From Veillonella seminalis (lineage in GTDB: Bacteria > Bacillota > Negativicutes > Veillonellales > Veillonellaceae): 64,000 bases of DNA. A program made the position numbers and the translations under genes. The DNA lies in contig NZ_RQUZ01000009.1 of the NCBI RefSeq assembly GCF_003992065.1, positions 62,001 to 126,000 on the forward strand. Direction: 5' to 3'. The notes under the pieces were generated by a model, which did no database searches, had not been told where the DNA came from, and worked only from the letters and a program-made list of their open reading frames with translations. Shown one piece after another: positions 27,890 to 37,753 of this stretch (the stretch's first letter is position 1; the number at the start of each line of letters is the position of its first letter).

Positions 27890-29973
27890 TAGCTCCGTAA
27901 GAACAATTTACCCAGTTCGTCCGGTGTAAACTTAATAATCGTCGGACGTCCGTGAGGGCATACATATGGTTTATCGGTGTGGAATAAATCTTCAATCAAA
28001 ACAGACATTTGATAGGTATTCAAGGTATGACCGGCCTTAATAGCACCGCGACAAGAAGCATATGCAAGCATTTCATGACGCAATTGTGCTTTCGTTGGGG
28101 TCTGATAATCTTTTAACAAAGAAAATACATAGCGCAAGATTTCTTCCCCTTTGCTTTCCACTAAATCAATAGGCATACCTTCGATTTTTAATTGTGTCGG
28201 ACCGCCTTGAACCACTTGAAATCCTAGATTTAAAAGAGTCTCATTTTGTTCTTCCGCAATAATTAACTCCTCTTCATTGGCATCGATATATTGCGATATC
28301 AAAAGTTCCTGCATGGGAATCGATTCTGCCGATTTGCAGAGTTGATCATAACGAATTCGCTCGTGAGCCGCATGCTGATCAATAATATAAAGATTATCGC
28401 CTTTTTTAGCCAATATGTAACAAGCTGCTACCTGTCCCAACGGCAATAAACCGGTAGTATTAACACTGAAGGAACGTGTATTTGATTCACTTGCGCCGGC
28501 TGTATTTTGAGAAATCGGTGCTTGGCCCGCCTCGCCGTACTCGGAATTACTCCGTAGATTGGCGGCTAACTGACGAAATCGTTCCTTGTCCTCAGCCGTA
28601 TAACTCTTAGGTATCACGGCATCTTCAAAATCACCGGATTCAATCCAAGAACTTTGCTCATAGGTTGTTCGTTTTGGAGCTTCATAGCCTTCACTGCGAA
28701 TTTTATTGATAAATTCATTTGTTTTCTCACGAGCCTGCTCGGTTACCCCGGTAAACGGATATGTCGGCTGAGATGTATTTCCCGGATTACTAGAATTAAC
28801 TGAATCGAACTCAAGATTAATGGCACCTTCTCCGTCTACCTTAATATCGATATCATTAATTTTTGCTATATCATGACGAGTAAAAGCTTTATCATAATTA
28901 ACCGCCGTCGTAATGCTGTCATCACCGGTCACGAAACCATCCATAGCCGACATAGCTACGTCATTACGGCCTGCTACCTGTTGCATAGGATTTTGCAACG
29001 CTTGTAAAATTGCATGATATACGGCCTTAAAAACAGGCTTATCGTCTTCAAATTTAACTTCACTCTTGCGCGGATGCACATTAATATCTACAGTTCCCGG
29101 CGGTACGGTAATAGTGAGTAATACTAAAGGATAGCCGCCTTTTGGCAATAATGCATGATACGCATTATCAATCGCCTTAGTGATAGCTTTATCGCCGATA
29201 ACACGATTATTGACTACTACGGTTTGCCAAATACGGCTGCTCTTTAACAAAGTAGGCTTACTTACAACGCCTTGAATATGTATGCCTTCCGATTCATAAA
29301 CAATGGGAAAAATATCATCACTGACTTTATAACCATATAAAGCAGACACTGTATCAATAAGATTGCCATTACCCGGTACAACAATACTTACCGTATCATT
29401 GTTAATTAATTTAAAGGCTACATGCGGGTTACTGAGAGCCAATTTCCCTACAATATCCTGTATTTTGGCACTTTCGGTTCGTTCCGTTTTTAAAAACTTA
29501 CGACGAGCCGGTGTATTGAAAAATAAATCCCGTACTTCAATGGTCGTTCCAGGCTGTGCCCCAAAAGGCAAACAATCGGTAAACTTACCGCCATCGATAA
29601 GAATTCGAGTCCCCAGTTCTTGATCTACTTTACGCGTTGTAAGGCTAAAATGGGATACCGAAGCGATACTGGCCAATGCCTCACCACGAAATCCTAATGA
29701 AGCAATATCAAATAAATCATCAACGGAACGAATCTTACTCGTTGCATGGCGTAAAACCGCCAATCGAGCGTCCTCTTCTGACATACCTGAGCCATTGTCG
29801 GTAACACGCATATATGTAGTGCCGCCGTTGGCAATTTCAACTTCGATGGACGTAGCTCCGGCATCAAGCGAGTTTTCCAATAACTCTTTAATAACCGATG
29901 CCGGTCTTTCTACGACTTCACCGGCCGCTATTTTATTGATTGTCACTTCATCAAGGACATGAATCAAAGCCAT
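27889..29973 (-). CDS. mutL: DNA mismatch repair protein MutL
   Basis: MutL couples MutS mismatch recognition to strand incision. The 694-residue protein has the GHKL ATPase N-terminus (KIAAGEVVERPASVIKELLENS, DNGSGM, GFRGEAL), a long disordered linker (about 360-490), and a C-terminal dimerisation/endonuclease domain. The metal motif is DQHAAHERIRYDQ, where the last acidic residue is Asp rather than the usual Glu, and CPHGRP is present near the end, so it is probably a nicking MutL. It overlaps the mutS stop as TAATG; it starts at 29973. Confidence 0.96.
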   Translation of the reverse strand: MALIHVLDEVTINKIAAGEVVERPASVIKELLENSLDAGATSIEVEIANGGTTYMRVTDNGSGMSEEDARLAVLRHATSKIRSVDDLFDIASLGFRGEALASIASVSHFSLTTRKVDQELGTRILIDGGKFTDCLPFGAQPGTTIEVRDLFFNTPARRKFLKTERTESAKIQDIVGKLALSNPHVAFKLINNDTVSIVVPGNGNLIDTVSALYGYKVSDDIFPIVYESEGIHIQGVVSKPTLLKSSRIWQTVVVNNRVIGDKAITKAIDNAYHALLPKGGYPLVLLTITVPPGTVDINVHPRKSEVKFEDDKPVFKAVYHAILQALQNPMQQVAGRNDVAMSAMDGFVTGDDSITTAVNYDKAFTRHDIAKINDIDIKVDGEGAINLEFDSVNSSNPGNTSQPTYPFTGVTEQAREKTNEFINKIRSEGYEAPKRTTYEQSSWIESGDFEDAVIPKSYTAEDKERFRQLAANLRSNSEYGEAGQAPISQNTAGASESNTRSFSVNTTGLLPLGQVAACYILAKKGDNLYIIDQHAAHERIRYDQLCKSAESIPMQELLISQYIDANEEELIIAEEQNETLLNLGFQVVQGGPTQLKIEGMPIDLVESKGEEILRYVFSLLKDYQTPTKAQLRHEMLAYASCRGAIKAGHTLNTYQMSVLIEDLFHTDKPYVCPHGRPTIIKFTPDELGKLFLRS

Positions 29974-32684
29974 TAACGGCCACCTCCCTTACGGGCATCT
30001 TCCTGTAATTTATAAAGTACATTAAGTGCCTCAATCGGTGTCAAACTCATCACGTCGACGGCCAACAAATCATCAAGAACGGATGTGGTAAACAGATTGG
30101 CATTAGTGGGCATAGAAAATGTCGTATCATTGCTATTACCGGAATGAACAGGATTCGTTGTTCCCGTACCTGTTTGAGGATCCGTATTATTTATAATAAC
30201 TTGACCGGCTGTACCGGTCATGGCAGCTTCGCGGACACTACCGTTATTTACGTGAGATACGGCGGCCTGTTCCGTAGCCGAGCCTTCCAGTGCAGCTAAG
30301 ATTACTTCGGCACGCTTTAATACGGAATTTGGTAAACCTGCCAGTTTGGCTACATGAATACCATAACTTCGGTCTGCACCGCCACGCACAATACGGCGTA
30401 AAAAGACAACATCTTTGCCTTTTTCTTTAACTGCTACGGTGTAATTTTTAAGCTTTTCATATTGTTCTTCCAAACAAATAAGCTCGTGATAATGTGTAGC
30501 GAACAATGTTTTACCGTGAATATGTTTACAAATATATTCCACCACGGCTTGAGCAATACTGAGACCGTCAAAAGTACTTGTCCCACGCCCGATTTCATCG
30601 AGGATGAGCAAACTGTTGGATGTGGCATTATTAAGAATATACGCTACTTCTTTCATTTCTACCATAAATGTACTTTGACCGGTAGAAATATCATCACTGG
30701 CCCCGACACGTGTAAAAATACGGTCAACCGGTGAAATTACAGCCTCACGAGCCGGAATAAAAGAACCGATTTGGGCCATAATCATGAGTACCGCAACCTG
30801 ACGCATATAGGTGGATTTACCGGCCATGTTAGGTCCAGTAATGAGTAGGAATTCTTCACCGTTATGATTTAACGTAACATCATTCGGCACAAACACTTCT
30901 CGTTTTAAAAACTTCTCAATTACCGGATGACGACCGTCACGAATTGTGATTTGACCGTTCATCGTCATAGTCGGACAAATATAATTTTCTTCGTAGGCCA
31001 CTTGGGCCAAACCGGATAATACATCAAGATTCGCCAACGCATGAGCCGTTGCCTGGATTGGTTTAACTGCGGCTTTAACAGATTCACGAATTTCCTGATA
31101 TAATTTCTGCTCCAAGGAAATAATTTTATCTTTGGCACTTAAGATATTAACTTCAAATTCCTTGAGTTCAGGCGTAATATATCGCTCTGCATTCGCCAAG
31201 GTTTGTTTACGAATAAAATAATCCGGTACATCGGCCGCATTGGCATGCGATACTTCAAAATAATAACCAAATACTTTATTGTAACCGGTTTTTAGTCGGA
31301 TCCCTGTTTTGGAACGAGCCTCTTCTTCCAAACGATGCAACCATTCCTGGCTGTTTGTTGCCATAGAACGTAAATCATCAAGTTCTTGATTGAAACCGTC
31401 TCGAATAACACGGCCATCCTTCAAAGTAAGGGCCGGCTGTTCCGCAATAGCTCGATTTAATAAATCATACACATCCGTATGACAATCAATTTGACTTACT
31501 GTTTCTTGTAAAAGCGTACTTTCAAAAACACCGGCAATCGTTACCAAGTCCGGCAAAATACGCAAAGACTCACGAAGTGACGTAAAATCACGCGGTGAAA
31601 CGGAGCCTGTTTCTACGCGAGCCAAAATACGTTCAAAGTCAAAAATAAGCTTCAATAATTCACGTAAACGACCCTGTTCAGTCGGTTTCACAATGAGTTC
31701 CGTAATAGCTCGTTGGCGTCGTTCAATGTGATGAATATCCATCAGCGGACTTTCCACCCATTGTTTCAGAAGACGGGCCCCCATAGGAGTCAAGGTTTTG
31801 TCCAAAACCTGCAAGAGCGTTCCCTTTACACCGCCATCACGCAAATTATGAGTTACTTCCAAATGACGAAGGCTCGATGTATCGAGCACCATGCGATCGC
31901 CGATATGAAGCGGATGAATGTAATTAATGTGCGAAATGTCTGTTTTAATGACTGTAGCAAGGTAGGTTAATAAATATCCCAAACCTTCCAATACATCTTC
32001 TTCCAACAAACCGGCATCGGCAAAGTGAATCATGCCCTGTTCACGAACATCGGCTACCGGTAAATTAGGCATGAACGGCGATAATGCAACGTTTTCCAAT
32101 TGAACATCGATAAAGTCCTGTAATTCTTTGCCCAGCGGCAAACTACCAACCGTTACAATTTCCGATGGACGATACATAGTCAATGCATCTTGTATGGCAC
32201 TTTGGCGCTCACCATGATTAATTCTATCCCAAATGACTTCACCGGTGGAGACATCACAGAAAACCAGAATTAACGCCTCATCGGTACGATAGAAAAGTGC
32301 CAGGAAGTTATTTTCGCGAGCTTCCGTACCATTTTCGGTTAACACCGTGCCCGGCGTAATAACGCGAATTACATCGCGTTTAACAATGCCCTTAGCCTCT
32401 TTCGGATCTTCTACCTGCTCACAAATAGCTACCTTATAGCCTTTTTTTATTAACTTTTCAATATAGCTTTCTGCTGCATGATACGGCACCCCGCACATAG
32501 GCGCTTTCTCTGCCTCGCCTGAGTTGCGTCCGGTCAGGGTTATATTGAGCTCTCTTGAAGCCGTTAAAGCATCATCATAAAAGAGTTCATAAAAATCACC
32601 GAGGCGAAAGAACAACAACTCTTCTTTATATTTTTCTTTTATGGAAAAATACTGATCCATCATAGGCGTTTGTTTTTTACTCAT
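29973..32684 (-). CDS. mutS: DNA mismatch repair protein MutS
   Basis: The 903-residue protein recognises mismatches and small loops. The N-terminal mismatch-binding domain begins TPMMDQYFSIKEKYKEELLF and contains the Phe-x-Glu type wedge in FRLGDFYELF; the lever/clamp follows, then the ATPase with Walker A GPNMAGKSTYMRQ, STFMVEM, LLILDEIGRGTSTFDG and the ATHYHEL switch. A low-complexity S/T/N/G-rich tail (about 815-865) precedes the C-terminal dimer segment and may be disordered. The ATG at 32684 has GGAGG upstream; an in-frame GTG four codons earlier overlaps it. Confidence 0.97.
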   Translation of the reverse strand: MSKKQTPMMDQYFSIKEKYKEELLFFRLGDFYELFYDDALTASRELNITLTGRNSGEAEKAPMCGVPYHAAESYIEKLIKKGYKVAICEQVEDPKEAKGIVKRDVIRVITPGTVLTENGTEARENNFLALFYRTDEALILVFCDVSTGEVIWDRINHGERQSAIQDALTMYRPSEIVTVGSLPLGKELQDFIDVQLENVALSPFMPNLPVADVREQGMIHFADAGLLEEDVLEGLGYLLTYLATVIKTDISHINYIHPLHIGDRMVLDTSSLRHLEVTHNLRDGGVKGTLLQVLDKTLTPMGARLLKQWVESPLMDIHHIERRQRAITELIVKPTEQGRLRELLKLIFDFERILARVETGSVSPRDFTSLRESLRILPDLVTIAGVFESTLLQETVSQIDCHTDVYDLLNRAIAEQPALTLKDGRVIRDGFNQELDDLRSMATNSQEWLHRLEEEARSKTGIRLKTGYNKVFGYYFEVSHANAADVPDYFIRKQTLANAERYITPELKEFEVNILSAKDKIISLEQKLYQEIRESVKAAVKPIQATAHALANLDVLSGLAQVAYEENYICPTMTMNGQITIRDGRHPVIEKFLKREVFVPNDVTLNHNGEEFLLITGPNMAGKSTYMRQVAVLMIMAQIGSFIPAREAVISPVDRIFTRVGASDDISTGQSTFMVEMKEVAYILNNATSNSLLILDEIGRGTSTFDGLSIAQAVVEYICKHIHGKTLFATHYHELICLEEQYEKLKNYTVAVKEKGKDVVFLRRIVRGGADRSYGIHVAKLAGLPNSVLKRAEVILAALEGSATEQAAVSHVNNGSVREAAMTGTAGQVIINNTDPQTGTGTTNPVHSGNSNDTTFSMPTNANLFTTSVLDDLLAVDVMSLTPIEALNVLYKLQEDARKGGGR

Positions 32685-32801
32685 AGACGCCTCCACTTTC
32701 TAATAATCTATTTATATAGAGTCAATAATCAAGAATACTGTATTTTTACGATAAATACTTACATTTTAACTTGATTATCTCATATTGCCATCAATTAGTA
32801 A

Positions 32802-34112
32802 TTATACGATTGTACCGTATAAAATCCACGTTTGTGCACGATCAACACGGGCATTTACAGTTTGTCCGATTTTTAAATTCTCATCTTTAGGGAATAAGAT
32901 CATCTTATTGCCGGAAGTGCGGCCAAACCAAACATCTTCATCATTACGGCTCGGACCTTCAACAATGATTTCATACGTTTTACCTTCCATTTCCTTGTTA
33001 AGTTCTAAGGAAATTTCATTTTGTACGTCCATCAAAGCTTGTAAACGTACGCGTTTCACTTCTTCAGGCACCTGATCTGCCATCGTAGCAGCCGGTGTAC
33101 CCGAGCGTTTAGAGAAAATAAAAGTATATGCCATGTCATAGCGAATATCTTTTAATAATTGCAAAGTAGCTTGGAAATCTTCTTCCGTTTCGCCGGGGAA
33201 ACCAACAATTAAGTCGGTAGTCAACGTAAGTCCCTTGATTTTTTCACGACAATAGTCGATTAATTCTTTATAATGTTCTACCGTATAGCGGCGGTTCATT
33301 TTTTGTAAAATGCGGTTAGAGCCGGATTGAATCGGTAAATGCAACTGGGTAACCACATTGGTTGAACGACCTAGAGCATCAATCATTTCTTTATTCATAT
33401 CCTGAGGATGGCTTGTCATATAACGAATACGTTCAATCCCCGGAATACCGTCGAGTGCATCGATTAAATCGCCAAAATGAGTACCGTCTTTAAAGTCCAA
33501 ACCATAAGAGTTAACATTTTGGCCCAATAAAGTAATTTCTTTATGACCGCTTTGACCTAATTTTTTAACATCTTCTACAATGGCCTCAATCGGTCTGCTG
33601 ATTTCACGACCGCGCACATGTGGAACGATGCAATAGGTACAGAACTTATTACAACCGTTCATAATCGGTACCCATGCGGAGAATGTCCCCATCGGCTTTG
33701 CTTCCAATTCATGAAGCACTGTATTATCCATTTCAATATTAATCTGATGTTTATGAGTACGTTGTACTTCTGCTACCATTTCATTGATATGACGCAAGTT
33801 ATGAGTTCCCAACACGATATCAATGTGTGGAGCTCGTTTAAACATATCCGCCTGGTTTTTCTGGGCCATACAACCGGTAATTGCAATAATTAAATTCTTA
33901 TTCTTTTCCTTTAAGTGTTTTAATTCACCGATGCGGCCGTAAATTTTATGTTCTGCGGTTTCACGCACACAACAAGTATTTAAAATAATTAAGTCCGCTT
34001 CTTCAAAATTTTCTGTATTCGTATATCCGGCTGTTTCCAACTGATGGGCCAAACGTTCCGAATCACTTTCGTTCATTTGGCAACCATACGTAAATATATA
34101 GTACTGCTTCAT
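32802..34112 (-). CDS. miaB: tRNA-2-methylthio-N6-dimethylallyladenosine synthase
   Basis: MiaB converts i6A37 to ms2i6A37. The 436-residue protein has the UPF0004 domain starting YIFTYGCQMNESDSERLA, cluster cysteines in NTCCVRE and GCMAQ, the radical-SAM motif CNKFCTYCIVPHVRGRE near residue 155, and a C-terminal TRAM domain. FTYGCQMNxxDSE and IVPHVRGRE are diagnostic for MiaB as against MtaB. It is 118 bp upstream of mutS on the same strand, a common Firmicute linkage. Confidence 0.96.
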   Translation of the reverse strand: MKQYYIFTYGCQMNESDSERLAHQLETAGYTNTENFEEADLIILNTCCVRETAEHKIYGRIGELKHLKEKNKNLIIAITGCMAQKNQADMFKRAPHIDIVLGTHNLRHINEMVAEVQRTHKHQINIEMDNTVLHELEAKPMGTFSAWVPIMNGCNKFCTYCIVPHVRGREISRPIEAIVEDVKKLGQSGHKEITLLGQNVNSYGLDFKDGTHFGDLIDALDGIPGIERIRYMTSHPQDMNKEMIDALGRSTNVVTQLHLPIQSGSNRILQKMNRRYTVEHYKELIDYCREKIKGLTLTTDLIVGFPGETEEDFQATLQLLKDIRYDMAYTFIFSKRSGTPAATMADQVPEEVKRVRLQALMDVQNEISLELNKEMEGKTYEIIVEGPSRNDEDVWFGRTSGNKMILFPKDENLKIGQTVNARVDRAQTWILYGTIV

Positions 34113-34153
34113 ATCGTCTCCTTAGATTCCTTCTTTATTCTTCTGTTACTTCT

Positions 34154-35002
34154 TTAAGCATGCTTAGGTTCTACCAAATTATTGACTACAATTGCCAATC
34201 GTTCTACCGACATACCCGTAATATATTCTATTTCATTACTGATGGCTTTATGCATTTCATTCATTATCTTCTTCACGGGACGTCCGCGATATAAGGAAAC
34301 ACCCATTTCAAGCATTAATGCATTTGTACCTTTAGTGGTCTTTTTGATTTTAATATCTTCACAACCGACAATTCCCGGAACTTTAACCAAACTGTTCTTA
34401 ATTAAAGCCTCAATCACCTGATCTGAGAATGTTAAACGCCCATAATAACTGAATACCGGACGAATAACCGACTTTTCAAAATCTTCGGTTCCGTTGCCAT
34501 TCGGTTTATTGCTGCGCGTACGTCGCAAAATAGATTTTATCGGATCAATCAAATATCCTTTAAAATGCGGTTTTAATTCCATGGTAGGCACCGGAATGAT
34601 GTGCTTACCTTCTTTAAGGCGTGCATTTTGTGCTTTTTCAATTTCACGAGTGGAAGCCACATCTTCGATATGAATATAACGAGATGGCTTGCCAATCCCC
34701 AATGCCGTTGAAATCTTGCTTACCATATTTTCAGATGTGCCCAAGATAAGAATACGAGCCGGTTTTATGATATCTAATTGTTCTTTAACTGAACGAATTT
34801 GTTCCGGATCCTGAAAAATAGCACGTCGAACCGCCTTTAAACGACTGGCTTCTTTTTTGGCGGAAAAACCTGCAACAATTTTATTATTGTGAATCAAAAT
34901 GCCGTCATCAATGATGCATTCTGCATTATTCTCATGAGCGACCACAAGCGCACGATGGCTTTTGCCTGTACCACTGGGTCCTACAAAAGCAATAACTTCC
35001 AT
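34154..35002 (-). CDS. P-loop ATP-binding protein with Asp23/Gls24-like C-terminal domain
   Basis: A 282-residue two-part protein. The N-terminal half has a clear Walker A, FVGPSGTGKSHRAL (residues 4-17), then a strand like ARILILGTSENM, suggesting a nucleotide-binding domain of unknown activity. The C-terminal part (about 170-282: SYYGRLTFSDQVIEALI, PGIVGCEDIKIKK, SLYRGRPVKKIMNEMHKAI, MSVERLAIVVNNL) resembles the Asp23/Gls24 envelope-associated fold. The start at 35002 follows GGAG; an in-frame ATG seven codons upstream is less likely. It lies between miaB and the PHP gene. The function is unknown. Confidence 0.7.
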   Translation of the reverse strand: MEVIAFVGPSGTGKSHRALVVAHENNAECIIDDGILIHNNKIVAGFSAKKEASRLKAVRRAIFQDPEQIRSVKEQLDIIKPARILILGTSENMVSKISTALGIGKPSRYIHIEDVASTREIEKAQNARLKEGKHIIPVPTMELKPHFKGYLIDPIKSILRRTRSNKPNGNGTEDFEKSVIRPVFSYYGRLTFSDQVIEALIKNSLVKVPGIVGCEDIKIKKTTKGTNALMLEMGVSLYRGRPVKKIMNEMHKAISNEIEYITGMSVERLAIVVNNLVEPKHA

Positions 35003-35122
35003 AGTGTATCTCCGTCTTCTCAATAATACTGTATATGTTATTAGGACATAGTTGCTAAAACTAAAATTTCAGCTGAGTTAAAAAATAACTGTGCCTAAAA
35101 ATTCAGATGTTTTACCTGTCGA

Positions 35123-35944
35123 TTAATGTGCTTGTAATACATGTAAAAAATCTGCAACTTTTTCACTTTGAATTAAATAGTCACCGATAGCCAATGGCAA
35201 TTTATCGGGAATACCGTGGAAATCCGAACCGCCGGTAACCAATAATTTACGCTGTATAGCCATCTTGCGGTACCAAGCCGAATCCTCTGCCTTCTGTATA
35301 ATATGATAGGCTTCGATACCGTCAAACGGTAATTCGAGCAATTCTTTAACATATTCATCATTCTTTAAAAGTTTCGGGTGAGCCATCACAGCCAAACCGT
35401 TGGAATCATGAATTAAGTTAATCACATCAACCGGATCTGCTTTAAATTTCGGTACATAATAAGGACTGCCCCGTCTTAACAGAGTTTCGAAGCCTTCATC
35501 TACTGTTTTCAAATAACCTTTTTTGATTAAAAGCTGTGCCAACAACGGACGACCTAACGAATTGGCATCCGGAAACATGGCTTTAAATTCTTCAACGGAC
35601 ACATCGTAACTGTCTTTGGCCAACAAGTCAATCATTTTGAAAATACGGTTTTCACGAGACTCTCTAAAGAATGTTAAATAGTCTACTAACTCTTTATTTG
35701 TGTAGTCAAACGCATAACCAAGGATATGAACATCTTTGTCTTTATAGGTAGAGCTAAATTCACAGCCCGGAATAACGGTAATATCTAAATCCGGCTTTTT
35801 CAACATAGCTAAAAAGCCTTCAATCGTATCATGATCGGTTACGGACATCATCTTAATACCGGCCGCTTTATTGGCATCGCGCAAATCCAAGGGACGCATT
35901 ACGCCGTCAGATGCCGTACTGTGCATGTGAAAATCTACTAACAT
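35123..35944 (-). CDS. PHP domain phosphoesterase (TrpH/RNase AM-like)
   Basis: A 273-residue PHP domain protein with metal-ligand motifs in order: DFHMHSTASDG (motif I), TDHDTIEG (motif II), PGCEFSSTY, HILGYAFDY, MAHPKLL and GSDFHG (motif IV). The length and arrangement match TrpH/YciV, for which 5'-3' exoribonuclease or 3',5'-nucleoside bisphosphatase activity is known in Escherichia; the substrate here is inferred only from family. The start at 35944 has GGAGG 8 nt upstream, better than two earlier in-frame ATGs. It lies upstream of the P-loop/Asp23 gene. Confidence 0.88.
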   Translation of the reverse strand: MLVDFHMHSTASDGVMRPLDLRDANKAAGIKMMSVTDHDTIEGFLAMLKKPDLDITVIPGCEFSSTYKDKDVHILGYAFDYTNKELVDYLTFFRESRENRIFKMIDLLAKDSYDVSVEEFKAMFPDANSLGRPLLAQLLIKKGYLKTVDEGFETLLRRGSPYYVPKFKADPVDVINLIHDSNGLAVMAHPKLLKNDEYVKELLELPFDGIEAYHIIQKAEDSAWYRKMAIQRKLLVTGGSDFHGIPDKLPLAIGDYLIQSEKVADFLHVLQAH

Positions 35945-36030
35945 AATCATTACCTCCTTATATTGACTATTACGCAACAAGAATTAATGACAGCAAAGGC
36001 AGTCGATAGAATCCCATCGACTGCCATAGA

Positions 36031-37749
36031 TTATAAAGTATTTAACGTATCGGCTACAGCTTTTTGAACATCTGCAATAGCGACTTCAACAGCTTCACCG
36101 GTTTTACGAGTTTTTAATTCTACAGCACCTGATTCCAAGGTATTTTTACTTACCGTAATACGCAAAGGATAACCAATCAAGTCAGCATCTTTAAACTTAA
36201 CACCGGCACGTTCTTTACGATCGTCAAGCAATACGTCTACGCCTGCCGCTTTAAGTTCTTCATAAATCTTAGTACTTGCTTCCATAAGTGCTTCGTCTTT
36301 AGCATTAATAGGTACAACCACTACTTCAAACGGTGCAATAGCTCGTGGCCAAATGATACCGTTTTCATCATGGAACTGTTCAATAGCAGCCGCTAAGGTA
36401 CGAGATACACCGATACCGTAGGAGCCCATAATATATGGATTAGGACGGCCATTCTGATCAAGGAAAGTACCGTTTAAGGATTCACTGTATTTAGTGCCCA
36501 ATTTAAATACCTGACCTACTTCAATGCCCTTAGCGATTCCTAAATGGCCGCCACAGTTAGGACATACATCGTCAGTCGTAATTAAACGAATTGGGGCTAC
36601 AATAATATCTTCCAAATTGAAGTCACGTTTAGGATTGATATTAATGAAGTGAGCATCTTTTTTATTGGCACCGCCGCAAGCATTGAACATTTCCATTACG
36701 GATTCATCCACCACGATTTTGAATGTTTCCGTCTGTTTCAAGCCTACAGGGCTGATGAAACCACCGGTCAAACCGGCCGCTTGCAATTCTTCTTCGCTGG
36801 CCATTTCCGGTTCAACGCCGCCGTCAACAGCATGTTGTACGGCAATTTCATTCACTTCATGGTCACCGCGTACCATAGCTAAAACTACGACACCGTCAAC
36901 GGATAATACAACGGCTTTCATAGTTTTATCCAAAGGCAAGGATAATTGTTCGGCTACAGCATCAATTGTTTTAGCATCCGGAGTAGCCACTTCGGTAAGT
37001 TCCAATAAAGGTTCTTCCGCTTGTTTCATCACACTCGGTTTACCAATTTCAATATTGGCTGCATAATCACAGCTATCGCAGTGAATAACATCAGCTTCGC
37101 CGGAATCAGCTAAAGCCATAAACTCATGACTGTTGCTGCCGCCGATAGCACCGGAATCAGCTTCTACCGGCTTAAAATACAAACCGCAACGGCTGAATAC
37201 GCGTTCATAGGCATGATACATATCCCAATAGGATTTATCCAAACCGGCTTCATCAAGGTCGAAAGAATACGCATCCTTCATGATGAATTCGCGGCTACGC
37301 ATCAAACCGTAGCGTGGACGACGTTCGTCACGATATTTATTTTGAATTTGATATAAAGTCAAAGGCAACTGACGATACGATTTAACTTCGTCTTTTACGA
37401 GTGTCGTAATCATTTCTTCGTGAGTCGGTCCTAAGCAATAAGAACGGTCGTGACGGTCGTTAAAACGAATCATTTCCGCACCATATACATTCCAACGGCC
37501 CGATTCCTGCCAAATTTCAGCCGGTTGAATAATCGGCATCATAATTTCCTGAGCATCAATAGACGCCATTTCTTCATGGATAATGGCTTTGATTTTACGA
37601 ATGCTCTTCCATGCTAATGGTAAATAGGAGTAAATCCCCCCTGCCATTTTGCGGATCATACCGGCACGCAACATATATTGTTGACTGACTACATCTGCAT
37701 CAGCAGGTGTTTCTCTTAATGTAGGGGCATATAACTTACTGGCTAACAT
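36031..37749 (-). CDS. proS: Prolyl-tRNA synthetase
   Basis: A class II aminoacyl-tRNA synthetase charging tRNA-Pro. The 572 residues are the bacterial type: MLASKLYAPTLRETPADADV at the start, motif 1 around ELLRAGMIRKMAGGIYSYLP, motif 2 including YRDERRPRYGLMRSREFIMKDAYSFD, an inserted editing (INS/YbaK-like) domain about 225-400, motif 3 GIGVSRTLAAAIEQ, and a C-terminal anticodon domain. It is only 4 bp downstream of ispG's stop and so is part of the isoprenoid/envelope operon. Confidence 0.97.
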   Translation of the reverse strand: MLASKLYAPTLRETPADADVVSQQYMLRAGMIRKMAGGIYSYLPLAWKSIRKIKAIIHEEMASIDAQEIMMPIIQPAEIWQESGRWNVYGAEMIRFNDRHDRSYCLGPTHEEMITTLVKDEVKSYRQLPLTLYQIQNKYRDERRPRYGLMRSREFIMKDAYSFDLDEAGLDKSYWDMYHAYERVFSRCGLYFKPVEADSGAIGGSNSHEFMALADSGEADVIHCDSCDYAANIEIGKPSVMKQAEEPLLELTEVATPDAKTIDAVAEQLSLPLDKTMKAVVLSVDGVVVLAMVRGDHEVNEIAVQHAVDGGVEPEMASEEELQAAGLTGGFISPVGLKQTETFKIVVDESVMEMFNACGGANKKDAHFININPKRDFNLEDIIVAPIRLITTDDVCPNCGGHLGIAKGIEVGQVFKLGTKYSESLNGTFLDQNGRPNPYIMGSYGIGVSRTLAAAIEQFHDENGIIWPRAIAPFEVVVVPINAKDEALMEASTKIYEELKAAGVDVLLDDRKERAGVKFKDADLIGYPLRITVSKNTLESGAVELKTRKTGEAVEVAIADVQKAVADTLNTL

Positions 37750-37753
37750 TGAA

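Noticed and set aside
36665-37066. 133-codon frame on the plus strand opposite proS
   Set aside because: It mirrors the proS editing domain and resembles no protein; low-complexity S/T/A content typical of antisense frames.
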